A stretch of 64,000 bases of DNA from an uncultured Flavobacteriaceae bacterium (lineage in GTDB: Bacteria; Bacteroidota; Bacteroidia; Flavobacteriales; Flavobacteriaceae). Made by a program: the position numbers and the translations under genes. Positions 27,203 through 36,207 of this stretch are shown one piece after another (within the stretch, counting starts at the first letter, position 1; each line of letters starts with the position of its first letter). The stretch is taken from contig CANNBV010000002.1 of the NCBI GenBank assembly GCA_947502975.1, positions 620,001 to 684,000 on the forward strand, written 5' to 3'. The notes under the pieces are model-generated. The model was given only the letters and a program-made list of their open reading frames with translations, was not told the DNA's origin and ran no database searches.

Positions 27203-28315
27203 TTAATTCATTTTAACTGCGAGTTTATTTAAATTGGTTAATATAATTGATGGCTTATTCATTATTTGTACTTCGACTACAAGTTTTGAAAATTGTTCAT
27301 TATTTAACCATAGGATTTCATCAATGTTCTTTAGCTTATTTCTATCATAAGAGATCATATTTTTTTCTATTTTATTTATATAGAAATCAAGAACTTTTGA
27401 ATCAATATCAATTCCATAGTCAAAATCCATTCTTAACCTTATTTCATCTTTTAGATCAATAAAATCCGTCCAATTATTGTTTAATAAAGTATCTTGAATC
27501 GCATATGCTATAGAAGCTATAACAGAGAAAGAGTCATTCTTTCTTTTTAAATTTTCTAGTAGAGCAGATTCTCTTTCCTTATTTACTAAAGAAGATAACG
27601 TTCTTATCAAACCTCTAACATCACCTGAAAACCGTCCTACGCCAATCATGTCAGCAGACTTACTCCAAACGTTATATGCTTTTTCAGAGATAAATTCTTT
27701 ACCTAATTGTAATTGACCAGTTGGAACGTATTTTTCTTTTAAAGTATCCCAACCTTCAAGTGTAATATTGAAGTATTCAACGGAGTATGGAAAATCAATT
27801 TCATAGTTTGGAAGAAACAAATTTAACTCAGTCATTCCTCCTATATAATCATCCCATGCGCATAGCCATAAAATCCTATTTGTATTCTGAATATAAACTG
27901 AATTAATATTTCCAATAGATTCTGAATCTATCTCTATTAATGCATCACTCGTCTTTTTTATCTTACTTTCAGCTTCTGTAATTGTTGTAGAGAAACTTGG
28001 ATCATGTTTAAGTGAATTATAATAGTTTCGCAATTCATGAAGATTTCCGATTGTGCTTTCAGTTATTCCCTCGTCTCTTAATTTTTCTATTAAATTGTAG
28101 AAATTTAGATTATTATAACTGTTTTGAAAAACGGCATCTTTTAAAAATTTTTCAATTTCACTCCCAATATTCTTGATGTAAATGCCGAAATCATCTTGAG
28201 AATGAGTCATCCCCATTAAGCTAACAAGACGTACCTTAATTGTTTCTACTTTATCTAATATAGATTCTATTTTTGTTCTCAATTTTTTGTCAATCGCAGG
28301 TAACGGTTGGGCCAT
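27203..28315 (-). CDS. HEPN-like protein of unknown function, upstream of the STAND NTPase
   Basis: 370 residues, no signal peptide or membrane segment. The first ~145 residues are helical and contain LHELRNYYNSLKHDPSF (92-108), an Arg-Asn...Lys-His pattern seen in HEPN-type and RiboL-PSP/DUF4145-like domains; Arg96 to His104 spacing is slightly longer than the usual Rx4-6H. The rest (WLCAWDDYIGGMTEL, then mixed alpha/beta) is not recognised. HEPN proteins are often RNases or partners in defence systems. As the gene just upstream of the Avs-like gene on the same strand, it may be a partner or a separate defence gene. The functional claim is weak. Confidence 0.55.
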   Translation of the reverse strand: MAQPLPAIDKKLRTKIESILDKVETIKVRLVSLMGMTHSQDDFGIYIKNIGSEIEKFLKDAVFQNSYNNLNFYNLIEKLRDEGITESTIGNLHELRNYYNSLKHDPSFSTTITEAESKIKKTSDALIEIDSESIGNINSVYIQNTNRILWLCAWDDYIGGMTELNLFLPNYEIDFPYSVEYFNITLEGWDTLKEKYVPTGQLQLGKEFISEKAYNVWSKSADMIGVGRFSGDVRGLIRTLSSLVNKERESALLENLKRKNDSFSVIASIAYAIQDTLLNNNWTDFIDLKDEIRLRMDFDYGIDIDSKVLDFYINKIEKNMISYDRNKLKNIDEILWLNNEQFSKLVVEVQIMNKPSIILTNLNKLAVKMN

Positions 28316-28327
28316 GGTTTGTTACAC

Positions 28328-28347
28328 GAAAATCCGCTAGGATTTTC
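28328..28347. repeat. Short perfect inverted repeat upstream of the HEPN-like gene
   Basis: GAAAATCC (28328-28335) and GGATTTTC (28340-28347) flank a 4-base loop, 13 bp before the start codon at 28315. It could be an operator or a leader hairpin that masks the start. Confidence 0.5.
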
Positions 28348-28387
28348 CACCGTAAAACAAATTTAGTAAAAAAGATGGTCTGAGTTA

Positions 28388-28513
28388 TTATCGCATACCA
28401 TGACTTACTACTTTTCTAATAGTATGCTGTATAGGAAATTTCAAAAAATCTTTATTATAGAATAAGTTATCTTCTATTAAGCCCTTTGAATGTTTGTGTT
28501 TTTTCGCTCTCAT
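28388..28513 (-). CDS. Small basic protein of 41 residues, unknown function
   Basis: The ORF starts MRAKKHKHSKGLIED and ends VVSHGMR. It lies 33 bp after the 18-residue ORF at 28546-28602, past a hairpin, in the unit behind the first LytTR-type triple-repeat promoter. The ending HGMR is loosely like the AMRH end of the 62-residue protein at 45386-45574. There is no membrane segment. The two short ORFs together fill the space that a single small gene fills at 45386-45574, which supports this being a real but divergent copy. Confidence 0.4.
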   Translation of the reverse strand: MRAKKHKHSKGLIEDNLFYNKDFLKFPIQHTIRKVVSHGMR

Positions 28514-28530
28514 TTTTAATCCATTTTTGG

Positions 28531-28567
28531 TAATAAAAGACGTTATTATCTATAACGTCTTTTATTA
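28531..28567 (-). terminator. Hairpin with 16-bp perfect arms over the end of the 18-residue ORF
   Basis: TAATAAAAGACGTTAT (28531-28546) pairs with its exact complement (28552-28567) around a 5-base loop. On the minus strand it overlaps the stop codon of the 18-residue ORF and lies before the 41-residue ORF. The stem is A/T-ended without a long extra T tract; it may act as attenuator rather than full terminator. Confidence 0.6.
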
Positions 28568-28602
28568 TTCCATTTGTTACTTTTTGTGTTTAAAGTTCTC
28601 AT
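28546..28602 (-). CDS. 18-residue leader-like peptide behind a LytTR-type promoter
   Basis: MRTLNTKSNKWNN followed by KRRYR and TAA. The sequence around its start (AAAACAATAA...ATG) matches the start region of the small gene at 48388-48525, and MRT-x-x-T matches the start of the 62-residue protein at 45386-45574. Its conserved promoter is the main support. It could be a short protein or a leader peptide, since its last codons lie in a hairpin. Confidence 0.4.
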   Translation of the reverse strand: MRTLNTKSNKWNNKRRYR

Positions 28603-28627
28603 GTCATTATTGTTTTAAATTCTTATA

Positions 28628-28719
28628 CAAATTTATACCACAATTAGAGGCTGTGTTTTAACTTTTTAAGTGAAGTATCTAAAATGTAAAGTGAGACTGC
28701 TTTTATTAAATGTGAACCG
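28628..28719 (-). promoter_or_regulatory. LytTR-type promoter 1: three direct repeats at 21-bp period plus -7 box
   Basis: On the + strand AGTGAAGTA (28669), AGTGAGACT (28690) and TGTGAACCG (28711) start exactly 21 bp apart. The complement of TAAATTTG lies at 28628-28635, 33 bp from the first repeat. This is the same geometry as at 45605-45696 and 48550-48641; this copy is the most degenerate. It drives leftward transcription. Confidence 0.65.
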
Positions 28720-28902
28720 TTTCTAGGTCAATGAGTTGTATAGTAATATAGTTATTTTACCATAGGTCTTGTGTTGGTTTTTACATGTATGTACATTTAG
28801 AAACTCAGTGTTCTACTTTTGTTTTACGAAATAATATCTTTCTTTAACATTTTGATTTTGATGCTGTAAAAAGTTATATTAGCTTAAAACTAACCTTGAA
28901 AA

Positions 28903-31233
28903 ATGAAAAAATCCCTCACACTTTTCATTGCACTGTGTTTGCAATTAAGTTATTCTCAAAGCATCAACATAGGTCTTTTAACAGATAGAGACACACCAGA
29001 AGACCAACCTTTATTAGAACAGTTAAAAACAGAAATTAGAGCGGTTTTAGGGCAAGATAAAACTGTTAGTTTTCAAAATGTACTATCAAACAATTTTAGT
29101 CTCGAGAAAGCCAAAGAGAACTATCAATCTTTAGTTAATGGAGATGCAGATATTATTCTAGCTTTTGGAGTTATGGATAATATCGTTTTGAGCCAGCAGG
29201 AAAACTATTCTAAGCCAGTTATTGTTTTTGGGTCTATTAATTCAGATTTTATAAATCTACCACCAGAACGCAAAACATCAGAAATAAATAACATCACATA
29301 CATCATAGCGCCTTTGTCTTACAAAAAGGACTTGGATGCTTTTAAAACAATTTACGATTATAAGAATGTCGGGGTTTTAATAGAGCAGTACATTATTGAT
29401 GCACTTCCTCTAGAAACGATATTTGACCCATATTTTCAGAAGGAAGGAAAAAAGTACCGTTTAATACCTTTATCTGAAAATGGTATTAGTGCATCTGATT
29501 TGGAAGGTCTTGATGCAGTTTACTTAGCAGGTGGTTTTGAATTTACCGATACTCAATTTGACAAATTAACATCAGCTATTAATTCTAAAAAATTACCGTC
29601 TTTTTCAGCGAACAGAGTTAAGGATGTTGAACGTGGTATATTGGCTACTAACCAGCCCCAAACAAATTTAAATCAGTTTTTCAGGCGTATTGCATTAAAT
29701 ATTGAAGCTATTACAAATGGGGCTAACGCCTCAGAACTACCCTTGTTGTTAGAGTATAAAAACAAGCTAACCATTAATTACAACACTGCTAAAAAAATTG
29801 ATTTTCCATTGCGTTATGCCATGTTGGGGACTGCCGACTTTATAGGTGGTAAATCAGAACCCAATTCAGAAGACATGATGTCTATATTGGATATTATGAA
29901 TGGTGTTCTCGATAAGAATTTAAGTCTATCTTCTAGTGAAAAGAGTGTAGCGCTAAGTGGGCAGGATGTTAAAACAGCTAAAAGTGGTTATTTGCCAAAT
30001 GTGTCTGCTGGGGTAAGTGGGGTTTATCTTGACCCTAGAGTGGCGGAAATTTCAAATGGCGCAAATCCAGAGTTCTCAACATCGGGAAATGTGGTTTTAG
30101 AGCAACTCATCTATTCAGAAAGTGCTTCTGCCAATATCGATATTAGGAAAGAATTACAAAAAGCAGAACAAGCTATTTATGATACAAACGAACTCGATGC
30201 TTTATTGAATGCTACTGTAGCTTATTTTAATGCCTTGATTTTAAAGACTAATACGAGTATTCAGAATCAAAATTTACAAGTTACTAAGCGTAATTTAGAA
30301 ATAGCAGAACAAAACTTTGAAGCAGGTGAATCTGGAAAATCAGATGTGTTGCGTTTCAGAAGTCAATTAGCTCAAAACATGCAAAGTCTTATAGAGGCTA
30401 GAAATCAATTGCAACAAGCATTTTTCACTATTAATCAATTGATGAATGTATCAATTAATAAAGACATAGATATTCTGGATGCTGAACTTTCCGAAGGTGT
30501 TTTTAAGAATTATAAATATGATGACTTTTACAAGATTCTAGACGACCCGAAATTACAACCCACTTTAATTGAATTTTTGGTACAAGAAGCAAAAACCAAC
30601 TCACCTGAGTTAAAGAATATAGATTATAATTTAAATGTTACAAAACGAACCTATGACTTAAACGATTATGGTCGTTTTATACCAACAGTTGCTTTACAGG
30701 GGCAATACAATCTGGCAATTTCTCAGTCTGGAAAAGGTTCTACCATACCGTCTGGAATTCCAACAGCACCAGACGGCACTTATAATGTTGGATTAAATGT
30801 TTCGTTACCAATATTCAACCAGAACCAAAGAAATATTAATAGACAATCAGCTTTAATTCAAGAGGAACAATTGGGTTATGAAAGACAAAATATTGAATTA
30901 AACATTGAGAAAAATGTGAATGATGTGGTGCTAGATTTGATTAATCAAATAGCAAACATCGAAATTTCTAAAGTGTCAGAAGAAACAGCAAAAGAAAGTT
31001 TAGACCTCACACAAAATGCTTATCAAGAAGGAGCAGTTCCCATTATTCAGTTAATTGATGCACAGACTAATTATTTGCAAGCGCAGTTAGCAAGATCCAC
31101 TGCTAACTATAACTATTTAATCACGTCTATGCAATTAGAACGCGCTATAGGGTACTTCTTTTTAACCCATTCTGATGATAACAATCAAGCATTTATTCAA
31201 AGAGCCAACCAATATATTTTAAATAAAAACTAA
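28903..31233 (+). CDS. Fusion of a substrate-binding-like domain to a TolC-family outer-membrane efflux protein
   Basis: 776 residues with signal peptide (LQLSYSQ). Residues ~20-300 resemble periplasmic ABC_sub_bind proteins (INIGLLTDRDTPED, DIILAFGVMDNIVL, KPVIVFGSINS, GLDAVYLAGGFEF). Residues ~325-755 are TolC-like, with two coiled-coil halves (NLQVTKRNLEIAEQNFEAGESGKSDVLR and LDLTQNAYQEGAVPIIQLIDAQTNYLQAQ). TolC proteins form the outer-membrane duct of tripartite efflux pumps. The extra N-terminal domain is unusual and may sense or hand over a ligand. First gene of an RND operon, 6 bp before the adaptor. Confidence 0.85.
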   Translation: MKKSLTLFIALCLQLSYSQSINIGLLTDRDTPEDQPLLEQLKTEIRAVLGQDKTVSFQNVLSNNFSLEKAKENYQSLVNGDADIILAFGVMDNIVLSQQENYSKPVIVFGSINSDFINLPPERKTSEINNITYIIAPLSYKKDLDAFKTIYDYKNVGVLIEQYIIDALPLETIFDPYFQKEGKKYRLIPLSENGISASDLEGLDAVYLAGGFEFTDTQFDKLTSAINSKKLPSFSANRVKDVERGILATNQPQTNLNQFFRRIALNIEAITNGANASELPLLLEYKNKLTINYNTAKKIDFPLRYAMLGTADFIGGKSEPNSEDMMSILDIMNGVLDKNLSLSSSEKSVALSGQDVKTAKSGYLPNVSAGVSGVYLDPRVAEISNGANPEFSTSGNVVLEQLIYSESASANIDIRKELQKAEQAIYDTNELDALLNATVAYFNALILKTNTSIQNQNLQVTKRNLEIAEQNFEAGESGKSDVLRFRSQLAQNMQSLIEARNQLQQAFFTINQLMNVSINKDIDILDAELSEGVFKNYKYDDFYKILDDPKLQPTLIEFLVQEAKTNSPELKNIDYNLNVTKRTYDLNDYGRFIPTVALQGQYNLAISQSGKGSTIPSGIPTAPDGTYNVGLNVSLPIFNQNQRNINRQSALIQEEQLGYERQNIELNIEKNVNDVVLDLINQIANIEISKVSEETAKESLDLTQNAYQEGAVPIIQLIDAQTNYLQAQLARSTANYNYLITSMQLERAIGYFFLTHSDDNNQAFIQRANQYILNKN

Positions 31234-31239
31234 CCCATT

Positions 31240-32328
31240 ATGAAATTACACATATATAAATTGTCAATTTTAGCTTTAGTTATAAACCTTTCTTCCTGCA
31301 AGGATAAAGTAGAGGTTAAAGAAGAAGTATTGAGACCTGTTAAATATGAAGTTGTTGGAACTCCAAATATTCAAGGCACAAGAACATATAGCGGAACAGC
31401 AAAATCTAGTAACGCCATTGGATTAAGTTTTAGAAGTGGTGGAATCATTACTAAAGTAAACCATTGGAAAGGTGCACAGGTTAAAAAAGGAGCTATTATT
31501 GCAAGGTTGGATAATGTTGAGGCAAACTTAGCTTATGAGCAATCTGTTTCATCCTTAAATGCCGCTAAATCTGCCATGAATACTGCTAAGTCGAGTTTAG
31601 ATAGGATTAAATCACTATATGAAAAAGGAAGTAATTCATTGAGTGACTATGAACAAGCAAAAAACTCCTATCAATCTGCTTTAGACCAATTTGAATCTGC
31701 AAAGCGAAATAAAAGTATACAAGCTACGCAATTAAGTTATGGTATCATTAAAGCTCCAAAAGATGGTGTAATCGTTTGGACAGATGGCGCAGTTAATGAG
31801 CAAGTTTCAGCAGGACATCAATTTGCAGAATTAAATGCAGGTAAAGGTATGAAGGTAGAGGTTGGTTTGCCAGAAGCAGTCATTAATAAAGTGAAAGTAG
31901 ATATGCCTACCAAGATTGAGTTCTCGGCTATTGAGGGCAAAGTTTTTGAAGGTAGAGTTTTTGAAGTGTCACCAAGTATAGACCCCAATTCGTCTACATA
32001 TATTACAGCAGTTGCAATAATTAACCCTATTCCAGAAATTAAATCAGGCATGGCAACAAATGTCATTTTTGATTTTGAGCAAGATGAAAGTATTGCAAAT
32101 GATACATTGGTAGTTCCTGTTAAGTCTGTAGGAGAAGATGGTAACGGTAATTTTGTATTTATAGTAGAATCAAGCGATGGGATAACGGGAACTGTAAAAA
32201 AACAACAAATTGAAATTGGTGAATTAACACCATCTGGATTTGAAGTGAAAAAAGGTTTAAATTCTGGTGATAAAATAGCTACTGCTGGCTTGCAGACCTT
32301 GTTGGATGGACAAAAAGTAAGATTATAA
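31240..32328 (+). CDS. RND efflux periplasmic adaptor (membrane fusion protein)
   Basis: 362 residues, lipobox LSSC (Cys20). The HlyD/AcrA layout is visible: lipoyl half (GIITKVNHWKGAQVKKGAIIARLDN), alpha-helical hairpin (LNAAKSAMNTAKSSLDRIKSLYEKGSNSLSDYEQAK), second lipoyl half (YGIIKAPKDGVIV), beta-barrel and membrane-proximal domain ending GLQTLLDGQKVRL. It links the TolC-like duct encoded before it with the RND pump encoded 19 bp later. Confidence 0.93.
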   Translation: MKLHIYKLSILALVINLSSCKDKVEVKEEVLRPVKYEVVGTPNIQGTRTYSGTAKSSNAIGLSFRSGGIITKVNHWKGAQVKKGAIIARLDNVEANLAYEQSVSSLNAAKSAMNTAKSSLDRIKSLYEKGSNSLSDYEQAKNSYQSALDQFESAKRNKSIQATQLSYGIIKAPKDGVIVWTDGAVNEQVSAGHQFAELNAGKGMKVEVGLPEAVINKVKVDMPTKIEFSAIEGKVFEGRVFEVSPSIDPNSSTYITAVAIINPIPEIKSGMATNVIFDFEQDESIANDTLVVPVKSVGEDGNGNFVFIVESSDGITGTVKKQQIEIGELTPSGFEVKKGLNSGDKIATAGLQTLLDGQKVRL

Positions 32329-32347
32329 TAACTAAAAAACTAACCTT

Positions 32348-35300
32348 ATGAATCTTACTGAATTTTCAATAAACCGTAATCGTGTTGTATTAAGTATTTT
32401 GGCTGTAGTTATGGTGATGGGTATGTTATTTTATGCCTCATTGTCGAGAGATAGTATGCCACCTTATACCATACGAGTAGCATCAATTGTATCATCTTTC
32501 CCTGGGGCAAGTCCAGAACGTGTTGAAGAATTAGTTAGTGATAAAATTGAAAAAGTAGCACAGGAATTACCCGAATTAAAAGTAGTAAAAAGTACATCTC
32601 GTACAGGACTTTCGGTCGTTCAGGTAGAACTTAAAATGGAAGTTAAGCCAGAAGAACTACAACCTGTTTGGGATAGACTTCGCAGAAAGTTAAGCACCAT
32701 TCAGGGCTTACCAAGTAATGTGAGCCCTCAATTACAGGATGATGGTATTGGTGAAGTATTTGGTATTGCTGTTGGTTTAATTTCTGATGGTTATGACTAT
32801 ACAGAAATGAAAGATTATGCAGATGACTTGAGAGATGATTTAATAAAACTTGAAGATGCTGCTAAAGTTGAATTGAATGGTGCTCAGGAAGAACGTGTTT
32901 TTGTTGAGTTTGAAAACACCAAATTAAAAACCTACGGATTAACATCGAGCAGATTAAAAAACATTATAGGCAGTACTAATATACTTAGTTCTGGAGGAAC
33001 AATTAATGTTGAAGCGGAACGTATTATTTTGGAGCCCACAGGGAATTTCAATGATTTAAAGTCCATACAGGAGATGTTAATCCCTGTTGGAGAAAATGGA
33101 CAAGTTATAGCTCTTGAAGACATTACTACAGTAAAAAAAGGGTATATCAATCCGCCAAAACAAAAAGTACGTATTAATGGAATGGATGCTATTTCATTAC
33201 ATGTATCTTTAAAAGAAGGTGCCAATATCATTAAGTTAGGTGAGGAAATTGATGTGTTACTTGGGGAGTGGCAAGATAAATTACCAGTTGGTTTAGAAGT
33301 ATCTCGTTTAGCATCAATTGATAAATACATCGATTTAAAGATTAGTGATTTTATTGGCAACTTATTACAGGCTATTGCTATCGTATTAGCAGTCATGCTT
33401 TTCTTTTTAGGACTAAGAACAGGATTGGTTATAGCCAGTTTAATTCCAATAGTTACCATAACAACGTTGATGGTTATGGGATTAATCGATGTGGGGCTGA
33501 ATCAAATTTCGTTAGCCGCTTTAATTATGGCTTTGGGAATGATGGTAGATAATGCCATAGTTGTTGCAGAATCAGTCATGGTAAAAATGGAAGCAGGTAT
33601 TCCCGTTAAGAAAGCTGCAATTGATTCATGCTCAGAATTATTTACGCCGTTATTGATTTCCACATTAACAACATCTGCTGCCTTTTTAGCATTCTTTATG
33701 GCAGAATCTGTTATGGGTGATATTATGGGCCCTATTTTCGTGGTAATTACTATTGCGCTTTTATCGTCATGGATTATCGCATTGAGTATCATTACACTAT
33801 TTTGTGTCTTTTTCCTAAAAGTAAAACCAAAGGAAGCAGGAAAAGTAAGCTTCTTAGATAGACTCATTAATGGCTTAAAACTCAAGTATAAAAATTTAAT
33901 TTTATTAGCTCTTAATTGGAAAAAATCGGTTTTAGTACTTATTGTTTTTATGTTCTTTTTATCCATTTTCGGATTTGGACTATTAGGCTTTGTATTCTTC
34001 CCAGATAGTGACCGTAATATGATAACGGTTGATATCAATTTACCAGAGAATACTAAAATTGAGAATACAACATCTGTGATTTTAGCGCTTGAAGATTTTA
34101 TGCAGAAAGAGCTAAAAGTAACAGATGATAAACCAGATGGTATTGTAGACTGGTCAGCTTATATTGGTGAAGGCCCTTCAGCTTATGATTTGGGATATAA
34201 TGCGGATGAAGCAAATTCAAACTACGCACATATATTAATCAATACATCATCATTTTTAGTAAATAATGATATGGTTGAAAAATTGGATGCTTTCAGTTTT
34301 GATAACTTTCCTAATGCCGATATTAAAGTTGGATTGTTAGGCTCTGGCGGAGGTGGAACTCCTATAGAAATTGAAGTATCTGGAGATGACCCAGATAAAT
34401 TAGCAAGCATTGCAGAAACCGTTAAGGCAAAGTTATTTACCATTTCTGGAACAAAAAATATTAAAGACGATTGGGGACCAAAAGGAAAAAAGTTTGTTAT
34501 TAATATTGATCCTAATAAAGCTCAAACGGCAGGGGTTACTAATCAAGATATAGCGACCTCTTTACAAACTGTTTTAGATGGTTTTCAAGCAGGGGAATAT
34601 CGAGAAGGCGATAAATCTATCCCAATTGTAATGAAGAGTAACCAAAGTAAGCAACAATCCTTATCCTCGTTAGAAAGCTTAAATATATACTCGCAAAATT
34701 CAGGAAAAAGTGTGCCTTTACTGCAAGTAGCATCTATAATTCCTCAATGGCAATATTCAAAAATAAAACGTGTTGATTTAACAAGAACAATTAAAATATC
34801 GAGCGAATTAACAACCACAGGTAATGCCTCAGAAGTCACACAAGCGATTACACCTTGGCTTGATGAACAAAAAGAAGTTTGGGGTAAAGACTATACTTAT
34901 GAATTAGGAGGGGATGCTAAAAGTTCTGCCGAAAACATGGGAGCAGTTGCCAGCTATTTACCACTTTCAGCTTTTATTATTGTAATGCTATTAATCATTC
35001 AATTTAATTCTTTTAGAAAAATGGTCATGATTGTTTGTACAATTCCGTTGGGAGTTATTGGGATGGTTTTGGGACTTTTATTATTCGGTGTGCCTTTTGG
35101 GTTTATGGCGTTTTTAGGCGTTATTTCTCTTGCAGGTATTGTTATCAATAATGCCATCGTTTTAGTAGATAGAATTGAGATCGAAGAATCGGAATTAAAA
35201 CGTAAACCACAAGATGCTATTATAGCAGCATGTTTACAGCGTTTCAGACCAATATTATTAGCAACTTTTACAACAGTATTGGGTCTAATTCCTTTATATC

Positions 35301-35458
35301 TTGGTGGAGGCGAAATGTGGGAGCCTATGGCGGTAACTATTATGGTTGGTTTATTATTTGGAACTGTAATTACATTACTATTTATTCCAGCATTTTATAG
35401 TGTGATGTATAAGGTAAATTATAAGGGTTACAAATTTAATGATGACCTTTTAGACTAG
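32348..35458 (+). CDS. RND-family efflux permease (AcrB/MexB-like)
   Basis: 1036 residues, the usual length. Twelve membrane helices and two large periplasmic loops are seen. Helix 4 carries MALGMMVDNAIVVAES, where the aspartate is part of the proton relay; the parallel GVISLAGIVINNAIVLVDRIE is in helix 10. The start MNLTEFSINRNRVVLSIL and FPGASPERVEELV loop match the hydrophobe/amphiphile efflux family. It exports small molecules from periplasm or inner membrane; the substrate cannot be told. It is the third gene of the efflux operon and is followed 2 bp later by a K+ channel gene. Confidence 0.94.
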   Translation: MNLTEFSINRNRVVLSILAVVMVMGMLFYASLSRDSMPPYTIRVASIVSSFPGASPERVEELVSDKIEKVAQELPELKVVKSTSRTGLSVVQVELKMEVKPEELQPVWDRLRRKLSTIQGLPSNVSPQLQDDGIGEVFGIAVGLISDGYDYTEMKDYADDLRDDLIKLEDAAKVELNGAQEERVFVEFENTKLKTYGLTSSRLKNIIGSTNILSSGGTINVEAERIILEPTGNFNDLKSIQEMLIPVGENGQVIALEDITTVKKGYINPPKQKVRINGMDAISLHVSLKEGANIIKLGEEIDVLLGEWQDKLPVGLEVSRLASIDKYIDLKISDFIGNLLQAIAIVLAVMLFFLGLRTGLVIASLIPIVTITTLMVMGLIDVGLNQISLAALIMALGMMVDNAIVVAESVMVKMEAGIPVKKAAIDSCSELFTPLLISTLTTSAAFLAFFMAESVMGDIMGPIFVVITIALLSSWIIALSIITLFCVFFLKVKPKEAGKVSFLDRLINGLKLKYKNLILLALNWKKSVLVLIVFMFFLSIFGFGLLGFVFFPDSDRNMITVDINLPENTKIENTTSVILALEDFMQKELKVTDDKPDGIVDWSAYIGEGPSAYDLGYNADEANSNYAHILINTSSFLVNNDMVEKLDAFSFDNFPNADIKVGLLGSGGGGTPIEIEVSGDDPDKLASIAETVKAKLFTISGTKNIKDDWGPKGKKFVINIDPNKAQTAGVTNQDIATSLQTVLDGFQAGEYREGDKSIPIVMKSNQSKQQSLSSLESLNIYSQNSGKSVPLLQVASIIPQWQYSKIKRVDLTRTIKISSELTTTGNASEVTQAITPWLDEQKEVWGKDYTYELGGDAKSSAENMGAVASYLPLSAFIIVMLLIIQFNSFRKMVMIVCTIPLGVIGMVLGLLLFGVPFGFMAFLGVISLAGIVINNAIVLVDRIEIEESELKRKPQDAIIAACLQRFRPILLATFTTVLGLIPLYLGGGEMWEPMAVTIMVGLLFGTVITLLFIPAFYSVMYKVNYKGYKFNDDLLD

Positions 35459-35460
35459 TA

Positions 35461-36114
35461 ATGCTAAAGCGTTTATATCCATACCGTTTTGAGATATTCT
35501 TTTTTAGTCAGGTGGCTATTTTGTTTGGTTCTTTAATTGTACCATCAATTATTTTTGAAACGTTTTTATCTCCTGCATTATTTCTATTGAATCTATTAGC
35601 AGGAATAGTACTTTTATCAAAGCAGAAAAAAACCATGTGGCTTTTAGTGTTATTGCTTATTATTAGTGCTTTATTATTAGGTTCAAATTTGATAGAAACG
35701 ACTAATGAAGCTTTAGTAGGGCTTATTGAAATGGGTACTTACTTTTTGTTTTACGTTGTAGTAACATCAGAAATTATAAAGCAAGTATGGCGAGCAAAAA
35801 AAGTAAGTAAAAATGTAATATTTGGACTGGTTAGCGGATATATTTCTCTTGGTTTAATTGGCTTTTTTATTTGTTTGAGCATAGAAATGGCCTATCCCAA
35901 TTCGTTCTCAGGATTAATAGAGGGTATTTCAATTACAGAAAACTTAATGTATTACAGTTACATCACGTTATTAACCATTGGATATGGCGATATTTTACCC
36001 ATAAGTGCATTAGCGCATAAAGCAGCTATTTTAATTGGTTTAATGGGACAAATATACTTAGTAGTAATTACAGCTATAGTAGTTGGGAAGTACATTAATC
36101 AATCATCTGAGTAA
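35461..36114 (+). CDS. Two-pore-helix potassium channel family protein
   Basis: 217 residues with about six hydrophobic segments and a selectivity filter TIGYGD in LLTIGYGDILPISALAHKAA near residue 175, followed by the pore-lining helix. This is the ion-channel-2 (KcsA-like) signature. There is no C-terminal RCK domain. Start is 2 bp after the RND stop, so translation is probably coupled to the efflux operon; a role in balancing charge during efflux or envelope stress is only an inference. Confidence 0.85.
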   Translation: MLKRLYPYRFEIFFFSQVAILFGSLIVPSIIFETFLSPALFLLNLLAGIVLLSKQKKTMWLLVLLLIISALLLGSNLIETTNEALVGLIEMGTYFLFYVVVTSEIIKQVWRAKKVSKNVIFGLVSGYISLGLIGFFICLSIEMAYPNSFSGLIEGISITENLMYYSYITLLTIGYGDILPISALAHKAAILIGLMGQIYLVVITAIVVGKYINQSSE

Positions 36115-36207
36115 GCTATAAAAGATAGATAAAAATCTTATTTCTAACGATTAATAAATTTTAAAATAGATGTATCTTGCAATAAAATAACCTTTAATTT
36201 TAAAGAT

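Noticed and set aside
28669-28719. CRISPR-like reading of the regularly spaced repeats
   Set aside because: Repeats are only 9 bp, three per site, with 12-bp spacers and a fixed distance to a promoter; there are no cas genes. They are regulatory.
32932-34038. Two long ORFs (175 and 178 residues) antisense to the RND pump
   Set aside because: They are antisense shadows of a well-conserved gene, with no signal or motif of their own.
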